64,000 nt of DNA from Novosphingobium capsulatum NBRC 12533 (lineage in GTDB: Bacteria > Pseudomonadota > Alphaproteobacteria > Sphingomonadales > Sphingomonadaceae). The stretch spans positions 310,001-374,000 of the forward strand of contig NZ_BCYV01000007.1 in NCBI RefSeq assembly GCF_001598375.1, read 5' to 3'. The notes below the pieces were generated by a model. It was not told the origin of the DNA and did not search any database. It was given only the letters and a program-made list of their open reading frames with translations. Shown in pieces: positions 1 to 9,316 of this stretch. Every line of letters begins with the position of its first letter. Position 1 is the stretch's first letter. A program made the translations under genes and the position numbers.

Positions 1-183
<183 letters not shown>

Positions 184-1446
184 TCAATCCACCCATTCCC
201 GCGCCAGATGGCGCGCGCCTGCCAGCATCAGCACGGCCGCGAGCAGGTAGAAGCCCAGGCCGATCTGGATCGCCTGGCGAAGCGCATCGTTGCCGAAATG
301 CGGCGTGAGCAGGTCAGACAGCTTGCCGATGGTCAGCGACCCCAGGCCCACGCCGATCAGGTTGTTGATCAGCAGGAACGCGGCAGAGGCCGTAGCGCGC
401 ATCGGTGCGGGCACCAGGTGCTGCACCGCGGTCAGGATCGGGCCGAGCCAGATATAGACCAGCGCCTGGGGCAACAGGAACAGCCAGAACGCCAGCGCGG
501 CGCTGCCGGCATGGAGCCCGGCGACGAACAGCGGCACCCCGGCCAGGAACGCCAGCGCGGGCACACGGGCATAGGCGGCGCGGCTGCGCGTGCCCAGCCA
601 ATCGGCCAGCACGCCCCCGGCCATCACCCCGGCAGAGCCGCCCACCAGCAGCAGCAGGCCAAAGAACTGCGAGGTTTCGACCAGGCCCAGGGCAAACGAG
701 CGGCGCATCAGCGAAGGCAGCCAGAACGCCAGGCCATAGCCCATCATCGAACACGATGCCGCGCCCAGCGCCAGCAGCCAGAAACTGCGCTTGCGCGCCA
801 GGATCGCCAGAACCGCGCGCATCGCCGGCGCTTCCCCCGCTTGCGGACGGCGCGGATCGCGCACGGCCCAGGCAAACAGCGGGGTGAATGCCAGGCCGGC
901 CAGGCCCACCGCCAGGAACGCCGCGCGCCAGTTCACCGCCGCCGCGACATAGCCACCCAAGAGGATGCCCGCTGCCGATCCCAGCGGGATGCCCAGCGAA
1001 TAGATCGCCAGTGCGCGTGCCCGCCGCTGCGGCGGAAAGGTATCGGAAATCAGCGCATAGGATGGCGCTACGCCGCCGGCCTCGCCCACCCCCACCCCCA
1101 GCCGGCAGGCAAACATCGCCCAAAAGCCCGAAACCATGCCGCACAGCGCGGTAAACGCGCTCCACACCGCCAGCGAGGCCGCAATCACCCGCGTGCGCCC
1201 GCGCCGATCGGCCAGCCAGGCCAGCGGCAGACCCATGGTGGAATAGAGCAGGGCAAAGGCAAAGCCGCCCAGCGCGCCGAGCTGGGTGTCGCTCAGGCCC
1301 AGATCGGCCTTGATCGGCCCGGCGAGAATGCCCAGGATCTGCCGATCGATGAAATTGAACGTATAGACCACCAGCAGCATCGCCAGCACGAACGCCGGGC
1401 GGCGCAGCAAGGGCAAGCTATCGTGCGATTCTGGCGCAGGTGGCAT
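184..1446 (-). CDS. MFS transporter, spinster-like
   Basis: A 420-residue inner-membrane protein with about twelve hydrophobic segments. The first helix contains NFIDRQILGIL, and the cytoplasmic loop between helices 2 and 3 contains LADRRGRTRV, the MFS signature. The overall pattern matches the spinster-like MFS group common in sphingomonads, where many members sit beside aromatic or lipid catabolic genes; the substrate cannot be read from the sequence. A good ribosome site (GGGAGAG) precedes the ATG. It is divergent from the TetR gene at 1556, with 109 bases between them, and may be controlled by that regulator. Confidence 0.85.
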   Translation of the reverse strand: MPPAPESHDSLPLLRRPAFVLAMLLVVYTFNFIDRQILGILAGPIKADLGLSDTQLGALGGFAFALLYSTMGLPLAWLADRRGRTRVIAASLAVWSAFTALCGMVSGFWAMFACRLGVGVGEAGGVAPSYALISDTFPPQRRARALAIYSLGIPLGSAAGILLGGYVAAAVNWRAAFLAVGLAGLAFTPLFAWAVRDPRRPQAGEAPAMRAVLAILARKRSFWLLALGAASCSMMGYGLAFWLPSLMRRSFALGLVETSQFFGLLLLVGGSAGVMAGGVLADWLGTRSRAAYARVPALAFLAGVPLFVAGLHAGSAALAFWLFLLPQALVYIWLGPILTAVQHLVPAPMRATASAAFLLINNLIGVGLGSLTIGKLSDLLTPHFGNDALRQAIQIGLGFYLLAAVLMLAGARHLAREWVD

Positions 1447-1514
1447 TCGTCTCTCCCATTGAGCGCGGCGTGGACTTGGCTGTACCTTGCGCTGCCGGCC
1501 GGTTCCGGCATACT

Positions 1515-1532
1515 AGTGAAAAATGAATCACT
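1515..1532. promoter_or_regulatory. Inverted repeat, candidate TetR operator
   Basis: AGTGA (1515-1519) and TCACT (1528-1532) form a 5-bp inverted repeat with an 8-base AT-rich spacer. It lies in the 109-base gap between the divergent MFS and TetR genes, 24 bases before the TetR start. TetR-family repressors usually bind a palindrome in the divergent promoter beside their own gene, so this is the best candidate seen here. The arms are short, so chance occurrence is possible. Confidence 0.35.
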
Positions 1533-1555
1533 CTTCAAATTAGAACTGGCTGCTC

Positions 1556-2251
1556 ATGGCTGAAACCCGGACTTCTCCCGCGCCTTCCTCCGCCACGGCG
1601 GCACCGCAGCCCGATGCCGCGGCGGCAGCACCAGCGCCCCGCCCGTCCAAGGTGCCCAAGACCGAGCGCGGCCGGCGTACGCTGCGCGCGCTGCTCAATG
1701 CGGCGGCCGAAGAGTTTGGCGAAAAGGGCTTTCACGATGCCGCGATCAGCCAGATCACCGCGCGCGCCGGCGTCGCCACCGGCAGCTTCTACGTCTATTT
1801 TGACAGCAAGGAAGCGATCTTCCAGGCGCTGGTGCGCGATCTTTCGGGGCAGGTGAAGGATTTCGTCGGCCCCAGCATTGCCGCCGCGCCCAACCAGCTT
1901 GCCGCCGAAAGCGCCGGCCAGCTCGCCTATCTGAACTTCGTGCGCCAGCACAAGGAGATCTACCGGATCATCGATGAATCCGAATTCGTCGATCCGGCCG
2001 CCTATCGCGAGCACTACACCAATTCGGCCGCGCGCATCGCCGCCCGGCTCGAAGCAGCCGCCCAGCGCGGCGAGATCAGCGCAGGCGACAGCGAAGTGCG
2101 CGCCTGGGCGATCATGGGCATGAACGTGTTCCTCGGCCTGCGCTTTGGCGTGTGGGGCGATGAGGCCCCCGAAGCCGTGGTGCAGGAGGCCGGACGCCTG
2201 CTCGCCCATGGCCTGTCATCGCCAAGTGCCAGCGGGGAGGAACGCGCGTGA
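1556..2251 (+). CDS. TetR/AcrR family transcriptional regulator
   Basis: 231 residues. After a Pro/Ala-rich N-terminal tail of about 35 residues comes the TetR DNA-binding domain: TLRALLNAAAEEFGEKGFHDAAISQITARAGVATGSFYVYF, a helix-turn-helix ending in the usual GSFYxYF signature with DSKEAIF after it. The remaining two thirds would form the ligand-binding and dimer domain. It is first in a tightly packed operon: its stop codon overlaps the GTG start of the hydrolase gene at 2248. It probably represses this operon and the divergent MFS gene, responding to a hydrophobic substrate of the hydrolase or transporters. The ligand is unknown. Confidence 0.92.
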   Translation: MAETRTSPAPSSATAAPQPDAAAAAPAPRPSKVPKTERGRRTLRALLNAAAEEFGEKGFHDAAISQITARAGVATGSFYVYFDSKEAIFQALVRDLSGQVKDFVGPSIAAAPNQLAAESAGQLAYLNFVRQHKEIYRIIDESEFVDPAAYREHYTNSAARIAARLEAAAQRGEISAGDSEVRAWAIMGMNVFLGLRFGVWGDEAPEAVVQEAGRLLAHGLSSPSASGEERA

Positions 2252-3114
2252 CGGGTTCTGCGCCGTTCGCCCTGCGCCAGTGGACATCGCCCGATGGGCT
2301 GGCGCTGTCGGGCCGGGATTATGCCGCAGCGCCCGGCCCGGCGCGGCTGCCGGTGGTGTGCCTGCACGGCCTGACGCGCAATTCCCGCGATTTCGAGGCA
2401 CTCGCCCCGTGGCTCGCCGCGCGGGGGCGCCGGGTGCTGGCGCTCGACATGCGCGGGCGCGGGCTTTCAGCGCGCGATCCGGCGCAGCGCTATGACGTGG
2501 ACACATATGTGGCCGATGTCTGCGCCCTGCTCGATGGCTTGGGGCTTGCCCGCGCGGTGTTTATCGGCACGTCGATGGGCGGGCTGATCACGGTGGCCCT
2601 CGCCACCCACGCCCCCGCCCGCGTCGCGGCCGCCGTCATCAACGATATCGGCCCGGAACTGTCCCCGCGCGGCCTCGCGCGCATTGCCGGCTATGTCGGC
2701 AAGGGTGGCGCTATCGCCACGTGGGACGATGCGGCCAAGGCCTGCGCCACGCTCAACGCCGATGTCTTTCCCCACTATCGCGCGGCAGACTGGCTGGCCA
2801 TGGCCCGCCGCCTGTTCCGCGAGGATGGCAGCGCGATCGTGGCGGATTACGATCCGGCCATCGCCCAGGCCTTTGGCAAGATCGTGGCCGATCCCGATCC
2901 CTGGGGCAAATGGCATGCCTTTGCCCAGGATCGCCCGGTCCTGGTGCTGCGCGGCACGGCCACCGATCTGCTGGATGAAGCCGTGGCCCAGGCCATGGTT
3001 GCCGGCAAGCCGCAGGCCCGGCTCGCCGCCATTGCCGGCATCGGCCACGCCCCGATGATGGACGAGCCAGACAGCCTCGCCGCGCTGGAAGCCTTTTTCG
3101 CCACCCTGCCCTAA
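2248..3114 (+). CDS. Alpha/beta-fold hydrolase
   Basis: 288 residues with a GTG start that overlaps the TetR stop (GTGA), implying translational coupling. The alpha/beta hydrolase landmarks are all visible: HGLTRNS as oxyanion-hole region, the nucleophile elbow GTSMGG, an acidic residue in the RGTATDLLDE segment and the C-terminal GHAPMMDEP histidine. No signal peptide is seen, so it should be cytoplasmic. Related proteins hydrolyse esters or C-C bonds in ring-cleavage products, but the substrate is not determinable here. Its place between a TetR regulator and two transporters suggests processing of an imported compound. Confidence 0.88.
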   Translation: MTGSAPFALRQWTSPDGLALSGRDYAAAPGPARLPVVCLHGLTRNSRDFEALAPWLAARGRRVLALDMRGRGLSARDPAQRYDVDTYVADVCALLDGLGLARAVFIGTSMGGLITVALATHAPARVAAAVINDIGPELSPRGLARIAGYVGKGGAIATWDDAAKACATLNADVFPHYRAADWLAMARRLFREDGSAIVADYDPAIAQAFGKIVADPDPWGKWHAFAQDRPVLVLRGTATDLLDEAVAQAMVAGKPQARLAAIAGIGHAPMMDEPDSLAALEAFFATLP

Positions 3115-3198
3115 GCCGCACCCCATGCCCCCATTGCCAGGGAAACATCCCGCCACGGCAGAGTTCACCAGCCAAAGCGGGTTCAAAGGGTTAAGGGC

Positions 3199-4446
3199 GT
3201 GGGCGCAGCAGCAACGGACAATGCCGATCGGCGGCGCGCAACCCGCGCCCTGCAGGCGCTCAATTTCTTCATGGCTGATATGCAGGCCGGCATCGGCCCG
3301 TTCCTCGGCGTGTTCCTGCAGCAGCGCGGCTGGCAGACGGGGCCGATCGGCACGGTGATGACCGCCGGCGGCATTGCCGGCATGGCCATGACCGTGCCGG
3401 CCGGCGCCTTTATCGATCACACCGCGCACAAGCGCTGGGTGGTGGTGATCACCGGCATCTGCACCGTGCTTGCCTCGTTCCTGCTCTTGTGGTCGCAGGC
3501 GTTCCTGGTTGTCGCCGGCAGCCAGGTCGCCACCGCGATTGCCGGCGCGGCGATCGGCCCGGCCGTGGCGGGGATTACCCTGGGCGTAGTACGGCAACGC
3601 GGCTTCAACGCGCAGAACGGCCGCAACCAGGCGTGGAACCATGCCGGCAATCTGGTCGGCGCCGGGCTGTCCGGCTGGCTTGGCTGGCGCTTTGGCATGC
3701 CGGCGATCTTCTTTCTGGCGGCAGCGTTCGGCGTCCTGGCGATCACCGCCGTGCTCTCGATCCCCGAACGCGCGATCGATCACCGCGCCGCGCGCGGGCT
3801 GGAACCGGAACACCAGGCCACCGCCAATGGCCAGGCCGAGGGCTTTCGTGAACTGCTGTCGAACAAGCCGCTGCTGATCCTCGCCGCCGCGCTCGCCTGC
3901 TTTCACCTCGGCAACGGGGCGATGCTGCCGCTTTATGGCATGGCGGTGGTGGGCATGGGCAAGGGCGATCCGGCCATGTTCACCGCCACCACGGTGATGG
4001 TGGCCCAGGCGGTGATGATCGTGGCCAGCCTCGCGGCGATGAAGCTGGCGCATCAGCGCGGCTATTGGCTGGTACTGCTGGTGTCGTTCGCGGCGCTGCC
4101 ACTGCGCGGGCTGCTTGCCGGCGCCTTTATCGAACACTGGGGCGTGTGGCCGGTCCAGGCGCTCGACGGCATTGGCGCGGGCCTGCAGAGCGTGGCGGTG
4201 CCGGGCCTGATCGCCTGCCTGCTCGATGGCACGGGCCGCGTCAACGTGGGTCAGGGCGCGGTGATGACCGTGCAGGGCGTGGGCGCCAGCCTCTCTCCCG
4301 CGATCGGCGGCTGGCTGGCACAGATGCTGGGCTATCACGCCACGTTCTTCATTCTCGGCGGCTTTGCCCTCGCCAGCCTGGCGCTGTGGATAGGCTTTGC
4401 CGGCACACTGCGCCCGGCTTGCGCGGCCGGCGCGGGCCGGCCATGA
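3199..4446 (+). CDS. MFS transporter
   Basis: 415 residues and about twelve membrane segments. It starts at a GTG preceded by AAAGGG at suitable spacing. The N-terminal half contains LNFFMADMQAGIGPFLGVFL and a loop with DHTAHKRWV, resembling sphingomonad MFS proteins that travel with hydrolases. The last four bases overlap the start of the next gene (ATGA), so the transporter and the ArsB-like protein are translated together. No substrate can be assigned. It belongs to the operon 1556-5705. Confidence 0.85.
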   Translation: MGAAATDNADRRRATRALQALNFFMADMQAGIGPFLGVFLQQRGWQTGPIGTVMTAGGIAGMAMTVPAGAFIDHTAHKRWVVVITGICTVLASFLLLWSQAFLVVAGSQVATAIAGAAIGPAVAGITLGVVRQRGFNAQNGRNQAWNHAGNLVGAGLSGWLGWRFGMPAIFFLAAAFGVLAITAVLSIPERAIDHRAARGLEPEHQATANGQAEGFRELLSNKPLLILAAALACFHLGNGAMLPLYGMAVVGMGKGDPAMFTATTVMVAQAVMIVASLAAMKLAHQRGYWLVLLVSFAALPLRGLLAGAFIEHWGVWPVQALDGIGAGLQSVAVPGLIACLLDGTGRVNVGQGAVMTVQGVGASLSPAIGGWLAQMLGYHATFFILGGFALASLALWIGFAGTLRPACAAGAGRP

Positions 4447-5705
4447 CGGCGTCGATGCCAACTGCAACCGGCGCCATCTGGGCGATAGCCAGCCTTGCCA
4501 CTGCCGGCGTGATCGCGCGCCCGATGCGCTGGCCCGAATGGATCTGGGCCGCCAGCGGCGCCGCGCTGCTGGTACTGACCGGACTGATGCCCCTGCCCGC
4601 CGCCGGCGCCGCCGTGGCCAAGGGGCTCGACGTTTACCTGTTCCTGACCGGCATGATGCTGCTGAGCGAGGCGGCGCGCCAGCACGGCGTGTTTGACTGG
4701 GTGGCGGCGGCCGCCGTCAACCACGCCGGCGGATCGCGCGCGCGGCTGTTCACGCTGGTCTATGCCACTGGCGCGGTGGTCACCGTGTTCCTGTCCAACG
4801 ATGCCACCGCCGTGGTGCTGACCCCGGCGGTCTTTGCCGTGGCGCGCAAGGCGCGGGCAGAGCCTTTGCCGCTGCTGTTTGCCTGCGCGCTGATCGCCAA
4901 TGCCGCCAGCTTCGTGCTACCCATCTCCAACCCCGCCAACCTCGTGCTCTATGGCGGGCACATGCCGCCGCTGGGGCCTTGGCTGGCGGCCTTTGCCCTG
5001 CCCTCGCTGGCCGCGATCGGCGCCACCTATGCCGTGCTGCGCTGGTATTTCCGCCGCGATCTGGCCGGCACTTGCGCTGCCGTGGTGGAGCGGCCCGCCC
5101 TGTCGCGCGCGGGCAAGGCGGCGGTGCTGGCCATTGTGCTGACCGCCGGCGTGCTGCTCGCCGCCTCGGCGCTCGATCGCCCGCTGGGCCTGCCAACGGC
5201 CGTGGCGGGCCTCGCCTGCGCCATCGGCGTATCGCTGTTCGCGCGGCAATCGCCGTTGGGCCTGGCGCGCCACGTGTCCTGGGGCGTGCTGCCGCTGGTG
5301 GCGGGCCTGTTCGTGGTGGTAGAGGCGGTGGACCGCACCGGCGCGATCGGCGCCTTGGCGCGGATGCTGTCGCAGGCCACGGCCCAGCCGGCAACGACGG
5401 CGCTGGCCGCCGGCACGGTGCTGGCGTTTGTGTGCAACATCATGAACAACCTGCCCGCCGGGCTGGTCGCGGCCGGTACGGTGGCGCTGGCGCATCCGCC
5501 GCGCGTGGTCGTCGATGCCCTGCTGATCGGCGTCGATCTTGGGCCCAACCTGTCGATCACCGGCTCGCTCGCCACGATCCTGTGGCTGCAGGTGATCCGG
5601 CGCGAAGGCGAAGACGTGGGCTTTGCCACGTTTTTCAAGCTGGGCCTGATCGCGATGCCGCCTGCCCTCGCCCTCGCGCTGCTGTGCCGGGTGTTCCTGG
5701 CCTAG
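4443..5705 (+). CDS. ArsB/NhaD-type ion transporter (SLC13/ArsB superfamily)
   Basis: 420 residues, almost entirely hydrophobic, with about eleven membrane segments. Conserved motifs of the ArsB/NhaD group are present: SNDATAVVLTP in the first half, PISNPANLVLYGG next, and NIMNNLPAGL with LGPNLSITGSLA in the second half. Members pump arsenite or exchange sodium for protons. No arsR or arsC gene lies nearby, so an arsenic role is not supported by context. The start was chosen at the ATG overlapping the MFS stop; a longer in-frame reading extends back inside the MFS gene and is not credible. It is the last gene of the TetR operon. Confidence 0.82.
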   Translation: MTASMPTATGAIWAIASLATAGVIARPMRWPEWIWAASGAALLVLTGLMPLPAAGAAVAKGLDVYLFLTGMMLLSEAARQHGVFDWVAAAAVNHAGGSRARLFTLVYATGAVVTVFLSNDATAVVLTPAVFAVARKARAEPLPLLFACALIANAASFVLPISNPANLVLYGGHMPPLGPWLAAFALPSLAAIGATYAVLRWYFRRDLAGTCAAVVERPALSRAGKAAVLAIVLTAGVLLAASALDRPLGLPTAVAGLACAIGVSLFARQSPLGLARHVSWGVLPLVAGLFVVVEAVDRTGAIGALARMLSQATAQPATTALAAGTVLAFVCNIMNNLPAGLVAAGTVALAHPPRVVVDALLIGVDLGPNLSITGSLATILWLQVIRREGEDVGFATFFKLGLIAMPPALALALLCRVFLA

Positions 5706-5706
5706 C

Positions 5707-6705
5707 TTAGCCCAGTTGGCGGTCCAGCCAGCTTGCGGCCAGGTTTGTCCACTGCCCGGCCGGCGCGTTGGCCGGGCCAGTGCCAAAGCCGTGGCCGCCT
5801 TCTTCAAAGAAATGCGCCTCCACCGGGCGGTGGGCGGCCTGCATCGCTTCGATGAACAGCGTGCTGTTTTGCCATGGCACGGCCGGATCATCGAACGAAT
5901 GCGCCAGCATCACCGGCGGCGTCTGCGCGCCAACATGGCGCGCCGGCGATCGCCGCGCGATCAGCGCCGCATCGGGATGATCGCCCAGCAAGCGGCTGCA
6001 CGAATACGCGTGGGTATAGGGCGGCTCCATCGCGATCACCGGATAGACCAGCACGCCGCAGGCCGGCCGTGCATCCAGACGATCGATCGCATCGCCCGGC
6101 GCGAACAAGGCCTCGTCATACCCGGTCAGCAGCGAGGCGGCGAGATGGCCACCAGCGGAAAAGCCGATCGCCGCCACCTGCGCCGGATCAAACCCGTGTG
6201 TGCCGGCCAAGGCGCGGATCTGCCGCATCGCGCGCTGGGCATCGGCCAGCGGCACATCGGCGCGCGGGGTCCAGCCTTCGCCGGGCAGGCGATAGACCAG
6301 CACGAACACGGTATAGCCCAGCGCGGTAAACCGCGCGGCCACGTCCACCCCTTCGTTGCGCACCGAAACGAAGGTATAGGCGCCGCCCGGAATGACCAGC
6401 AGCGCGCGGCCATTGCCGTGTTGCGGACGGAACACGCGCAGTTCCGGCGCGGCCACGTCGGTCACGAACGTGGCGGCCAGATCGGCCGCGCGCGCCACCG
6501 GGTGAAAGGTTCCACCCGGCGCCACGCGCCCCTGCCACAGCGGCACGGCCTCTGCCACCTGCCACGCCGGCGGCAGGGCGCTCGCCCCGATCGGGGTTTG
6601 CAGCGGCGCGCGCGCATGGCCCGCCGCGGCATCGGCAAACGAACCGGCCATCATGGCGCCCCCCAACAGGCCCAGCATGCCCCGCCGGTTGATTGCATGG
6701 TCCAT
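5707..6705 (-). CDS. Exported alpha/beta hydrolase (acetyl-esterase-like)
   Basis: 332 residues from an ATG with a strong AAGGGAAGGG ribosome site; in-frame codons further upstream fall inside the receptor gene. The N-terminus (INRRGMLGLLGGAMMAG) is a Tat-like signal, so the enzyme should be exported. The fold signature includes PGGAY as oxyanion hole, GFSAGGH as nucleophile elbow, HSFDDPAVP with the acid and GGHGFG with the histidine. This matches the BD-FAE/acetylxylan esterase type of periplasmic carbohydrate or aryl esterase. It lies 34 bases downstream of the receptor gene (6740-9103) on the same strand, so the receptor may import the ester it cleaves. Confidence 0.87.
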   Translation of the reverse strand: MDHAINRRGMLGLLGGAMMAGSFADAAAGHARAPLQTPIGASALPPAWQVAEAVPLWQGRVAPGGTFHPVARAADLAATFVTDVAAPELRVFRPQHGNGRALLVIPGGAYTFVSVRNEGVDVAARFTALGYTVFVLVYRLPGEGWTPRADVPLADAQRAMRQIRALAGTHGFDPAQVAAIGFSAGGHLAASLLTGYDEALFAPGDAIDRLDARPACGVLVYPVIAMEPPYTHAYSCSRLLGDHPDAALIARRSPARHVGAQTPPVMLAHSFDDPAVPWQNSTLFIEAMQAAHRPVEAHFFEEGGHGFGTGPANAPAGQWTNLAASWLDRQLG

Positions 6706-6739
6706 CGCCCTTCCCTTCGCACGTTCGCGCTTTCCAGCG

Positions 6740-9103
6740 TCAATACTTGAAGCCGATGCGAATGCCATAGGTGCGCGGCGGCGCATAGCTTGCCGTGGTC
6801 GAACTCCACACCGGCGTCACCAGCGTGGGAATGCGGCGATCTTCCAGATTGTTGACGAACAGGTTGACATAGGCGTGGCCGCTGGCCTCGTCGAACTGCA
6901 GGTTGAGGTCGGTCTTGGTATAGCCATCGATCAGGCCCTGCGCGATGTTCTGCGCCGTGGCATAGCTGTGGGTCTGGTAATAGAAATCCACCGCCGGCGT
7001 GATCTTGGCGCCAGAGGCAAATGTGAACGTGTGGCCATAGCTGGCGCGCGCGCTGAACGTCGGGGCATTGGGCAGGCGCTTGCCGGTGTTGTCGGTCGTG
7101 GCGGCATTGATTGGCGCATAGCCCAGGAGCGGCGCAAAGATGTTGTACATCGTATCGGCATAGAGCAGCCCATCGGGCGTATTGGCAAAGCTGCGGAACT
7201 TGGCGTCCATCAGCGAGATATAGCCCGAGAAGCGATCGGCCGAGGTGGGCCGGAACGTGGTTTCCAGCTCCAGCCCGCGAATGCGCGCCTTGGCGGCATT
7301 GGTCGTCACCGCGATCGGCCCCTGCACCGGATCGACGATGATCGTCGAAACCTGCAGGTCGCGATAGTCCATCTGATAGGCGGTAAGGCCCACGAACAGG
7401 CGGTTGTTGAGCAGGTTGGCGCGCAGGCCCGCTTCATAGTTGGTCACGGTTTCAGGCGCATACTGGCGGAACGCAGCGGGGTTGGTGCTGGCCTGCAGGC
7501 CACCGCCGCGATAGCCGGTCGATACCGAGGCATAGCCGATCACGTCAGGCGTGATGTCGGCATCGAAGCCGACTTTCCAGTTCACCTTGCTGAACTTGGC
7601 CGCCGGGCGGTTGCTGTCATCGGTATAGGCGAGGGCAAAGGTCGGGCAGGTGGTGGAGCTGATATTGGCGCGCGTCACCGTGTCGCCCTGGCAGACCAAT
7701 TGCTGCTCGCGCGAAAACACCTTGTCCCAGGTCGAACGCAGGCCCAGGTTGATGCGCAGGCCCGATACCGGCTTGAGCGTCGCCTGGCCGAACAGCGCCT
7801 TGGAACGGCTGCCCGTGCCCGAATAGGTGTTGACCACGTCCACCGCGCTGATCGTGGAAATCTGGTTGCCGGTGCCGGCCACCTTGGCGCCAAAGATGTT
7901 GTACACGCTGTTGAACGGTGCCGGCGCGGTGTTGCCGGCGTGCAGCAGGCGCTGGCCCGAGGGCTGCTTGTCTTCCGAGATATAGGCGCCGGCAACCAGC
8001 TTGATCGGCCCGCTTTCATAGTTCACGTCCAGTTCGTGCGACCAGGTCTGCATGCGCTGGTTGATGTATTCCTGCGAGAATACGCCGCTGGTTGCGGTCA
8101 CGCCGTTGTTCTTGAGTTCGGAATAGCCAGCCAGCCAGGTCAGGCTAAGCGCGCCCGATGCGCGCCACACCATCTTCGAGCGCACGTCATAGCTTTTGAC
8201 CGCCTGGCGATTGTTGGTCACCAGATCGAGGCCGGGATTGACCGCATCGCTCGGCACGATCACGCCCTGGCCAAACGTGCCAGCCTTGAGATCGGCATTG
8301 GGGTAATAGGTGTAGTTGCGCAGATAGACCGCCGGCACGGTGCTGTTGTTCTCGCCATAGGCGCCCGAAACGCGCCAGCTCAGGTTGGGCGTGATATCCC
8401 ACTTGGCAGTGACGCGCACGGCCGAGAGATCGGTCTTGTCAAAGCGGTCGGTCTTGAACTGCGGGCCATAGCCGTCGTTGATCTGATGGAAGGCGGCAAT
8501 GCGGATGCCGAACGTATCGGCAATCGGCAGGTCGATCGCGGCCTGGGCGCGGATATCGTTGAAGCGGCCATACTGCACGCTGGCGCTGCCACCCAGGTTG
8601 CGCCCCGGATCAGCGGTATTGATGTTGACGACGCCGGCCGTGGCATTGCGGCCATAGACCGTGCCCTGCGGCCCGCGCAGCACTTCGATCGAGGCCACGT
8701 CGAACACCGCCATGGTCAGCGCGGCGGAAAACGGATTGTAGATGCCGTCGATCTGCGTGGCGACGGTGGAATAGCCGCTGAAGCCGTTGTTGCTGCCGAT
8801 GCCGCGAATGGCAAAGCCGTTCTGCGACAGCTTGAGCGAAGGCACCGTGGTGGCCAGCTGTTCGCCGGTGGTCAGCCCCTGGCGATCGAGCAGGCCCTGC
8901 GCGACGACGCTGACGGCGATCGGCGCCTTGCTGATGCGCTCGCTGCTCTTTTGCGCGGTAACGACGATTTCGGCGGGCGGCGTATCGGCCACTGCCTCGG
9001 GCGCGGCCTGCGGGGCGGCTTCCTGCGCCAAGGCGGTGGTGGGCGCCGTCAGGGCCAAAGCCAGGATGCCGGCCGAGCCGAGCAGGATGGTGCGATGGAT
9101 CAT
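6740..9103 (-). CDS. TonB-dependent outer-membrane receptor
   Basis: 787 residues. A signal peptide (MIHRTILLGSAGILALALTA, cleavage near TALAQ) is followed by the TonB box region EIVVTAQKSSERISKAPIAV, the plug domain (TGEQLATTVPSLKL, then AIRGIG and GPQGTVYGRNATAGVVNI) and a C-terminal beta-barrel ending in the aromatic residue expected of outer-membrane proteins (GIRIGFKY). The ATG at 9101-9103 has an AGGGAGAGA ribosome site. The LacI gene lies upstream on the same strand, and palindromes lie 95-122 bases before the start, so LacI-type control by an imported sugar or aryl glycoside is likely. Substrate unknown. Confidence 0.93.
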   Translation of the reverse strand: MIHRTILLGSAGILALALTAPTTALAQEAAPQAAPEAVADTPPAEIVVTAQKSSERISKAPIAVSVVAQGLLDRQGLTTGEQLATTVPSLKLSQNGFAIRGIGSNNGFSGYSTVATQIDGIYNPFSAALTMAVFDVASIEVLRGPQGTVYGRNATAGVVNINTADPGRNLGGSASVQYGRFNDIRAQAAIDLPIADTFGIRIAAFHQINDGYGPQFKTDRFDKTDLSAVRVTAKWDITPNLSWRVSGAYGENNSTVPAVYLRNYTYYPNADLKAGTFGQGVIVPSDAVNPGLDLVTNNRQAVKSYDVRSKMVWRASGALSLTWLAGYSELKNNGVTATSGVFSQEYINQRMQTWSHELDVNYESGPIKLVAGAYISEDKQPSGQRLLHAGNTAPAPFNSVYNIFGAKVAGTGNQISTISAVDVVNTYSGTGSRSKALFGQATLKPVSGLRINLGLRSTWDKVFSREQQLVCQGDTVTRANISSTTCPTFALAYTDDSNRPAAKFSKVNWKVGFDADITPDVIGYASVSTGYRGGGLQASTNPAAFRQYAPETVTNYEAGLRANLLNNRLFVGLTAYQMDYRDLQVSTIIVDPVQGPIAVTTNAAKARIRGLELETTFRPTSADRFSGYISLMDAKFRSFANTPDGLLYADTMYNIFAPLLGYAPINAATTDNTGKRLPNAPTFSARASYGHTFTFASGAKITPAVDFYYQTHSYATAQNIAQGLIDGYTKTDLNLQFDEASGHAYVNLFVNNLEDRRIPTLVTPVWSSTTASYAPPRTYGIRIGFKY

Positions 9104-9197
9104 GTGTCTCTCTCCCTGGTTGGATCGGCGCTGCACCGGCCGGGCCGGCGCGTGGTCGTCCGCGATTCGACGCTACGCCTACGCCATCATTTTCGTT

Positions 9198-9225
9198 TGC
9201 GCAATCGATTGCGCATCGATGCGCA
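9198..9225. promoter_or_regulatory. Two overlapping palindromes, candidate LacI operator
   Basis: TGCGCAATCGATTGCGCA (9198-9215) is a perfect 18-bp palindrome. TGCGCATCGATGCGCA (9210-9225) is a second perfect palindrome that shares the TGCGCA arm with the first. LacI-family repressors bind palindromes with a central CG step, as both have here. The sites lie between the LacI gene and the receptor gene it probably controls. Confidence 0.7.
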
Positions 9226-9271
9226 AAAATTGCTCTGGCCGCCTTGGCGGGTGTCTCACGCTGTCACGTTG

Positions 9272-9316
9272 GCCGTCGTCAGGTGGGCTGTCGTCAGGTG
9301 GCTTGCGCTCAGGTTG
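9272..9316. repeat. Three 15-bp imperfect tandem repeats
   Basis: GCCGTCGTCAGGTGG (9272-9286), GCTGTCGTCAGGTGG (9287-9301) and CTTGCGCTCAGGTTG (9302-9316) follow each other without gaps. The last unit covers the stop codon of the LacI gene. The period is a multiple of three, so this could be a decayed in-frame extension of the LacI C-terminus or simple slippage. No function is evident. Confidence 0.5.

Noticed and set aside
4065..5705. A 546-codon version of the ArsB-like gene
   Set aside because: The first 126 codons lie inside the MFS gene in another frame and lack hydrophobic segments; the ATG overlapping the MFS stop fits better.
4443..5705. Arsenite resistance role
   Set aside because: The transporter has ArsB-type motifs, but no arsR, arsC or arsH gene is nearby and the operon regulator is TetR.
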